From NCBI GenBank assembly GCA_017936185.1, contig JAGBGA010000058.1:1-9751 (forward strand): 9,751 nucleotides of DNA, written 5' to 3'. Within the stretch, counting starts at the first letter, position 1. Each line of letters opens with the position of its first letter. The DNA comes from Alphaproteobacteria bacterium. GTDB lineage: Bacteria; Pseudomonadota; Alphaproteobacteria; Rs-D84. The notes under the pieces are model-generated. The model was not told where the DNA came from, ran no database searches, and saw only the letters and a program-made list of their open reading frames with translations. The position numbers and the translations under genes are program-made. Below are positions 6,581 to 9,751 of the stretch, piece by piece.

Positions 6581-7663
6581 TTAATCCTCGAAAAAAGCTT
6601 TCCATTGTTGCACTTTTGTTTCGTCTGCCATTCTTTGTCTTAAAAGACGAACACTTCTTTCTTTTGTTTCGTTATCGTATTCAACAAACTGTTCAAAAGT
6701 CATGTTTTGGATTTCATTTGTGTCAAAATAACGAATGCCAATCGAATTATATCTTTCGTATATGCCGGTGCCACTTTTTACAAATATTTTGCCACCATTA
6801 GATAAGATTTGACTGGCATTCCCATTGCCTTGGGGACGATTTTGATTCGATATGTAAATGTCAATACTTGATAAAAATTCAGAGTATTCACTGGTGTCAA
6901 GATATTTTAGCATCGGATGAAACTTGTTACCAAATAATTCATAGCCGCTATACATTATATCAAGACGCTTGTCCGTTTGATTTGCGGCCACGTAAGATAA
7001 TACAGTATAAATGTTTATATCATATTCCTTGAAACGTGAAAGAATGTGCAACATTTCAATCGTTGTTTCATCCGCACAGTTGTTGACCAATATATTTATA
7101 CTTTTTTTGTCCATACCGTCGCGCGACTTTGGCAAATTTGATGTCGCGTGTGGATATGTAACATCATAGCACTTTTTTAAACCGTACTTGTTTTCATATT
7201 CTTTGCTGTCAAATGCCGTTAATATGCCTGCAACATTTGACTTTACATAATTGTTTCTTTCATTATCAGGTGCAAAATACAGGTCACCACCCCAAATAAA
7301 CCAATAACTTTTTTTCAGATAACGCTTGTTCTTGTAAAGAAATTTAACAAACCTTTGATCCAACAATGAATGCCATATAATCTTTTTGCACGACGATAAG
7401 GGGATGCACTTTGGCTTGCCAATAAATACATTGTTGTATTTTTCGCGAAGCCCTTGTGAAGTTTCGCTTCTTCCGCGAAACAAAAACGCATGTTCTGAAT
7501 TGTCGAAATATTTATTTATAAAATTCGTAATTGTACCAGAATGAATGCCGCCATATGGCAACACATGAATATATTTGTATCTGGATAATTTATTGCGTAA
7601 CCGACGACGGTGACGATATTTACAAAAAGCGCGGTCAATTTGATATAAAACAGGTATTTTCAT
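6581..7663 (-). CDS. GT56 (WecF-like) 4-acetamido-4,6-dideoxyhexosyltransferase
   Basis: The 360-residue protein has the marks of the TDP-Fuc4NAc:lipid II transferase family (GT56). KYIHVLPYGGIHSGTITNFI (30-49) corresponds to the WecF N-terminus. YWFIWGGDLYF (120-130) matches the WecF WHIWGADLY segment, and INILVNNCADETTIEML (189-205) its TILVGNSGDRSNEH. The IDIYISNQNRPQGNGNASQI stretch (267-286) matches the late FARQQGIGT region. E. coli WecF adds Fuc4NAc to the enterobacterial common antigen lipid intermediate on the inner face of the membrane. Here the donor is probably the dTDP-4-amino sugar made by the gene just upstream. Residues 1-28 precede the WecF-like region as a very basic extension (MKIPVLYQIDRAFCKYRHRR) shared with the next gene. 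The ATG at 7663 has AAGGG 7 nt upstream; the gap from the aminotransferase is 28 nt. Confidence 0.87.
   Translation of the reverse strand: MKIPVLYQIDRAFCKYRHRRRLRNKLSRYKYIHVLPYGGIHSGTITNFINKYFDNSEHAFLFRGRSETSQGLREKYNNVFIGKPKCIPLSSCKKIIWHSLLDQRFVKFLYKNKRYLKKSYWFIWGGDLYFAPDNERNNYVKSNVAGILTAFDSKEYENKYGLKKCYDVTYPHATSNLPKSRDGMDKKSINILVNNCADETTIEMLHILSRFKEYDINIYTVLSYVAANQTDKRLDIMYSGYELFGNKFHPMLKYLDTSEYSEFLSSIDIYISNQNRPQGNGNASQILSNGGKIFVKSGTGIYERYNSIGIRYFDTNEIQNMTFEQFVEYDNETKERSVRLLRQRMADETKVQQWKAFFED
7631..7663 (-). repeat. Shared 5' coding repeat, copy 1 (GT56 N-terminus)
   Basis: This is the partner of 6547-6579 and encodes MKIPVLYQIDR. Past the repeat, both proteins continue with a phenylalanine/arginine-rich basic stretch of similar character but not identical sequence. 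It then gives way to the unrelated GT56 and beta-helix folds. Confidence 0.85.
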
Positions 7664-7691
7664 CGCAGGGCCCTTGTTTTTATTAAACGCT

Positions 7692-8771
7692 TTATCGAAC
7701 GTTTTGTTTTACAACACTTGCAATTTGATTTATCGTCGCGTCCGGCATACCAACGTAAAGCGGTAAACACGCAATTCTTGACGCAATGTCCGTCGATATC
7801 GGGCACGCGTTCGCACCAGGCACGTATGATAGATTATTCAAACTTGGGTAAAAATAACGGCGTGGGTATATGTCCAAACGGTTTAACGCACCAAAAACAC
7901 GCAATAATTCAGATTCATCACGAAATACAACCGGATAATACGCATAGTTGTATTCAAGACCCGCTTGGGCGCGCGGACGACCAACACAGCCAGATAACGC
8001 GTAATCATAGCACATCGATGCACGACGACGTTCCGATATTATATGGTCAATGTATGGAAAATTCGCCAACCCCATCGCCGCGTGAAATTCAGAATTCTTG
8101 GCGTTTATCCCAAGCGCAAGATGATTGTCGCCGTTGTGACCAAAACGCTTTTGCAAATCAAGACGATTGGATACCGCCGCATCACGCACAATACACGCGC
8201 CACCTTCGACGGTGTGAAATAATTTCGTCGCATGAAAAGAACATGTTGATATATCGCCATATGACAACAACGATTTGCCTTGGTAACGCGCACCAAATGC
8301 ATGGGCGCCATCATAAATAACTTTCAAATTATGTTTGTCTGCAATCTTTTGAATCGCGTCAACGTCACATGCATATCCAAAAACGTGAACCGGCATAATT
8401 GCACGCGTGTTCGGCGTTATCGCAGATTCAATCTTGGCCGCGTCAATGGTGAAATTGTTCGGTTCAATGTCAACAAATACAGGATTGCAACGTTGCCAAA
8501 GTATGCTTGACGTTGTCGCAACATACGAAAATGGCGTGGTGATTACATCACCACCATCAATGTCAAGCGCAGATAAAGCCAATTGAAGCGCGACGGTGCC
8601 ATTCGATACATAATGAAAATTATCAACACCCAAGTACCCAGATAACTTGTCCGATAATTCGCGAACATTTGGACCTTGGTTTGTTAAAATACCATTGTTA
8701 TAGATGCGTTCGATATATTTTATGTATTCTTCTTTTGGTGGCATAAAAGACTTGGTTACATAAACAGACAT
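7692..8771 (-). CDS. VioA-like nucleotide-sugar 4-aminotransferase (DegT/DnrJ/EryC1/StrS)
   Basis: This 359-residue PLP enzyme has the full DegT pattern: FHYVSNGTVALQLALSAL (52-69), ITTPFSYVATTSSILW (77-92), VIYDGAHAFGA (151-161) with D154 and H157, and SFHATKLFHTVEGG (178-191) with the Schiff-base lysine K183. RRYFYP near the C-terminus and the VTKSFMPPKEEY opening are close to what I recall of VioA, which makes dTDP-4-amino-4,6-dideoxy-D-glucose from the 4-keto sugar and glutamate. A related 4-amino product such as Fuc4N is equally possible, and the adjacent WecF-like gene would suit either. It is the first gene of the operon. The ATG at 8771 has AAGGGA about 10 nt upstream and matches the family start; upstream in-frame codons (TTG 8867, ATG 8861) lack a ribosome site. 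Confidence 0.93.
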   Translation of the reverse strand: MSVYVTKSFMPPKEEYIKYIERIYNNGILTNQGPNVRELSDKLSGYLGVDNFHYVSNGTVALQLALSALDIDGGDVITTPFSYVATTSSILWQRCNPVFVDIEPNNFTIDAAKIESAITPNTRAIMPVHVFGYACDVDAIQKIADKHNLKVIYDGAHAFGARYQGKSLLSYGDISTCSFHATKLFHTVEGGACIVRDAAVSNRLDLQKRFGHNGDNHLALGINAKNSEFHAAMGLANFPYIDHIISERRRASMCYDYALSGCVGRPRAQAGLEYNYAYYPVVFRDESELLRVFGALNRLDIYPRRYFYPSLNNLSYVPGANACPISTDIASRIACLPLYVGMPDATINQIASVVKQNVR

Positions 8772-8902
8772 AATAAACTTTTCCCTTGAACGATGATGTT
8801 TACCCCGTACGACACATGTGCCGCATGCCAGAAAATATACAAGAAATCTGTCCGCCCCCATACGCAATCGCGTAACATTGACAGAATTCTTTTATATTTA
8901 TT
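8772..8902 (-). promoter_or_regulatory. Operon 5' leader, about 130 nt
   Basis: This stretch between the predicted transcription start and the aminotransferase ATG is longer than translation requires. It contains a GGGGGCGGACAG segment (8849-8860 on the minus strand) and the imperfect palindrome CGGCACATGTGTCG around 8810-8823. I see no clear terminator or known riboswitch in it. It stays open in frame with the first gene, without a ribosome site. Confidence 0.35.
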
Positions 8903-8908
8903 CATTGG

Positions 8909-8937
8909 ACAATAGGAAAAATATCGGCATTTGTCAA
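8909..8937 (-). promoter_or_regulatory. Main promoter of the seven-gene glycan operon
   Basis: On the minus strand a perfect TTGACA (8932-8937) is separated by exactly 17 nt from TATTGT (8909-8914), a good sigma70-type pair. Transcription would start near 8902. It is the only strong leftward promoter seen upstream of the operon, and the short gaps inside the operon leave no room for others. Confidence 0.75.
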
Positions 8938-8953
8938 TAATATTTATAAGAAT

Positions 8954-9091
8954 TTAATCTTGATTTGGGCATTTGCACAATTTTTTTTCGCCAAGTGGTA
9001 TAAAATGCTCGCCACAACCCCCGCACGCGCCACCATACCGGCGGCAACAGATAAACAACCACCAAACCGGCTTTTTATTCTTTACAAGCAT
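8954..9091 (-). CDS. Possible 45-residue cysteine-motif mini-protein
   Basis: An ATG at 9091 opens a short frame ending in TAA at 8954. The product begins MLVKNKKPVWWLFICC and contains CGGCGEHFIPLG followed by CKC. That spacing, C-x2-C-x12-C-x-C with a GEHF..P segment, resembles a small zinc ribbon. Against it: the best ribosome site (AAGGA) is about 17 nt away, only a weak AAAGA is nearer, and the frame extends upstream antisense through the ATPase gene without another good start. It lies just before the operon promoter, so it could be an independent small gene or chance. Confidence 0.3.
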   Translation of the reverse strand: MLVKNKKPVWWLFICCRRYGGACGGCGEHFIPLGEKKLCKCPNQD

Positions 9092-9108
9092 GATTTTTCT
9101 TTTATTAT
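9081..9108 (+). promoter_or_regulatory. Candidate promoter for the AAA+ ATPase gene
   Basis: TTTACA (9081-9086) and TATTAT (9103-9108) lie 16 nt apart, each with five of six consensus bases. Transcription would start near 9115 and leave about 55 nt before the ATG at 9170. It is a weaker match than the other promoters named here, and the region is T-rich, so chance is possible. Confidence 0.4.
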
Positions 9109-9130
9109 TCCTTGATCGGGTGACGAAAGA

Positions 9131-9157
9131 GTGAATGTGCAAAATAACGTTATTCAC
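9131..9157. promoter_or_regulatory. Palindromic operator-like site before the ATPase gene
   Basis: A perfect 12-bp palindrome, AATAACGTTATT (9143-9154), lies next to the AAAGGA ribosome site. It overlaps a wider inverted repeat, GTGAAT (9131-9136) and ATTCAC (9152-9157). Such nested dyads are typical of repressor sites, but no regulator is encoded in the window. Confidence 0.45.
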
Positions 9158-9169
9158 AAAGGAAAAAGT

Positions 9170-9751
9170 ATGGGGTTCGTTCATAAAATCACCGAAATAT
9201 ATAATCTTTACAAAAGTGGCAAAGTGGATTTGATTCTGGCCGAAATAGACCAGATGCAACAAAAAGAAAAACAAATTAAAAATCAACTTGGGGCACTGGA
9301 ACAAGATGTCGAATTGTCCAAACAACGATTGGGGACAGTTCAAGATTTCGCGGTTCGTAAAAGCCTTGGGCTGAATACCGATGTGGATTTTTCGGCCCAA
9401 CATGTATGCCTTGAAACAACATATCGCGCGATTGCAGCTGGATGTGCACCATTCTTGGTTGGACCGGCGGGCAGCGGGAAATCTACAATACTGACCCAGA
9501 TTGCAGATGCAATGGGGTTGCCATTTTATCCAATGTCCGTAAATTCATTGACCAGTGACTATAACATTATCGGGTATAATGACGCAAATGGCAGGTATAT
9601 ACCGACAAACTTTCGACAGGCATACGAAAATGGCGGAATTTTCAGCTTTGAAGAAATTGATGCAGGAAATCCAAATGTGTTGACCGTTATCAATAATGCT
9701 ATGAGTCAGGATAAATACTCGTTCCCAGATAAAATTGTTAATAAACATCCA
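9170..9751 (+). CDS. MoxR/dynein-type AAA+ ATPase, N-terminal 194 residues, cut by window edge
   Basis: The frame is open from the ATG at 9170 to the last base. AAAGGA lies 6 nt upstream of the start. Residues 18-60 are charged and helical (DQMQQKEKQIKNQLGALEQD), a probable coiled coil. A Walker A motif, GPAGSGKS (98-105), and Walker B, IFSFEEID (157-164), follow, with the DYNIIGYNDANGRYIPTNF segment (130-148) between them, as in the AAA_5 (dynein-related) and MoxR/CbbQ group. These ATPases remodel proteins or metal-enzyme complexes, often with a von Willebrand A partner. Versions with this spacing and a FRQAYENGG segment are common in tailed phages, as I recall. The sensor and arginine-finger regions lie beyond the window. 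It is divergent from the glycan operon and probably belongs to a different functional unit to the right. Confidence 0.88.
   Translation, partial: MGFVHKITEIYNLYKSGKVDLILAEIDQMQQKEKQIKNQLGALEQDVELSKQRLGTVQDFAVRKSLGLNTDVDFSAQHVCLETTYRAIAAGCAPFLVGPAGSGKSTILTQIADAMGLPFYPMSVNSLTSDYNIIGYNDANGRYIPTNFRQAYENGGIFSFEEIDAGNPNVLTVINNAMSQDKYSFPDKIVNKHP

Noticed and set aside
7718..8320. 200-residue plus-strand open frame
   Set aside because: It lies fully antisense to the VioA-like aminotransferase, has no recognisable motif, and its composition mirrors the reverse of the real gene.
8849..8860. JUMPstart/ops-like element in the operon leader
   Set aside because: GGCGG is present, but the following bases (ACAG) do not match the ops consensus GGCGGTAG, so an RfaH-type element cannot be claimed.
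8772..8867. Longer start for the aminotransferase (TTG 8867 or ATG 8861)
   Set aside because: There is no ribosome site, and the added residues do not fit the family, which begins at about VTKSFMPP. The ATG at 8771 has AAGGGA upstream.
9038..9075. ACCGGC repeats followed by a T run as a terminator
   Set aside because: The two ACCGGC copies are direct, not inverted, so no extended stem forms before the T run.
8954..9403. 149-residue minus-strand frame covering the ATPase start
   Set aside because: Most of it is antisense to the well-supported AAA+ gene and has no domain. Only the last 45 residues, from the ATG at 9091, were kept as a weak candidate.

Overview
The window is AT-rich bacterial DNA. 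It is dominated by one leftward (minus-strand) surface-polysaccharide operon, flanked by two rightward genes of phage-like character. Several genes are translationally coupled and Shine-Dalgarno sites are clear. Moderate to low GC with GC-rich codons mixed in, plus Gram-negative type glycan enzymes (WecF-like GT56, WbqC, VioA-like aminotransferase), suggest a Gram-negative, possibly an uncultured host-associated alphaproteobacterium. That taxonomic guess is weak. No rRNA, tRNA, CRISPR array or transposase was seen.

Layout from left to right. (1) Positions 1-877, minus: a family 2 glycosyltransferase whose C-terminus runs off the left edge. (2) Positions 878-1088: a back-to-back pair of sigma70-type promoters. 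The rightward one is followed at once by two terminator-like hairpins and an 18-bp perfect palindrome. (3) Positions 1089-2024, plus: an orphan phage-tail-fibre-like protein with a T7-type N-terminal domain, a coiled coil and a C-terminal head. (4) Positions 8771-2037, minus: seven genes with gaps of 28, 1 and 5 nt or overlaps of 4-8 nt. In transcription order they are a VioA-like sugar aminotransferase, a GT56 transferase, a left-handed beta-helix acyltransferase, a WbqC-family protein, a divergent DegT-type PLP enzyme, an ATP-grasp ligase and an SDR epimerase/dehydratase. A strong promoter (TTGACA, 17 nt, TATTGT) lies about 130 nt upstream. (5) Positions 8772-9169: the operon leader and promoter, a possible 45-residue cysteine-motif ORF, a weak rightward promoter and a 12-bp palindrome. 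(6) Positions 9170-9751, plus: the N-terminal part of a MoxR/dynein-type AAA+ ATPase of a kind common in phages, running off the right edge.

Proposed joint working (inference). The aminotransferase makes a nucleotide-linked 4-amino-4,6-dideoxyhexose and the adjacent GT56 enzyme transfers it. The beta-helix protein would acylate it. The WbqC, DegT-like, ATP-grasp and SDR block would build or attach a further decoration. Nucleotide-sugar start genes, flippase and polymerase are not in the window. The most unusual observations are a near-identical N-terminal tag shared by two unrelated enzymes (GT56 and the acyltransferase), and the orphan fibre gene with its structured leader beside a glycan locus.
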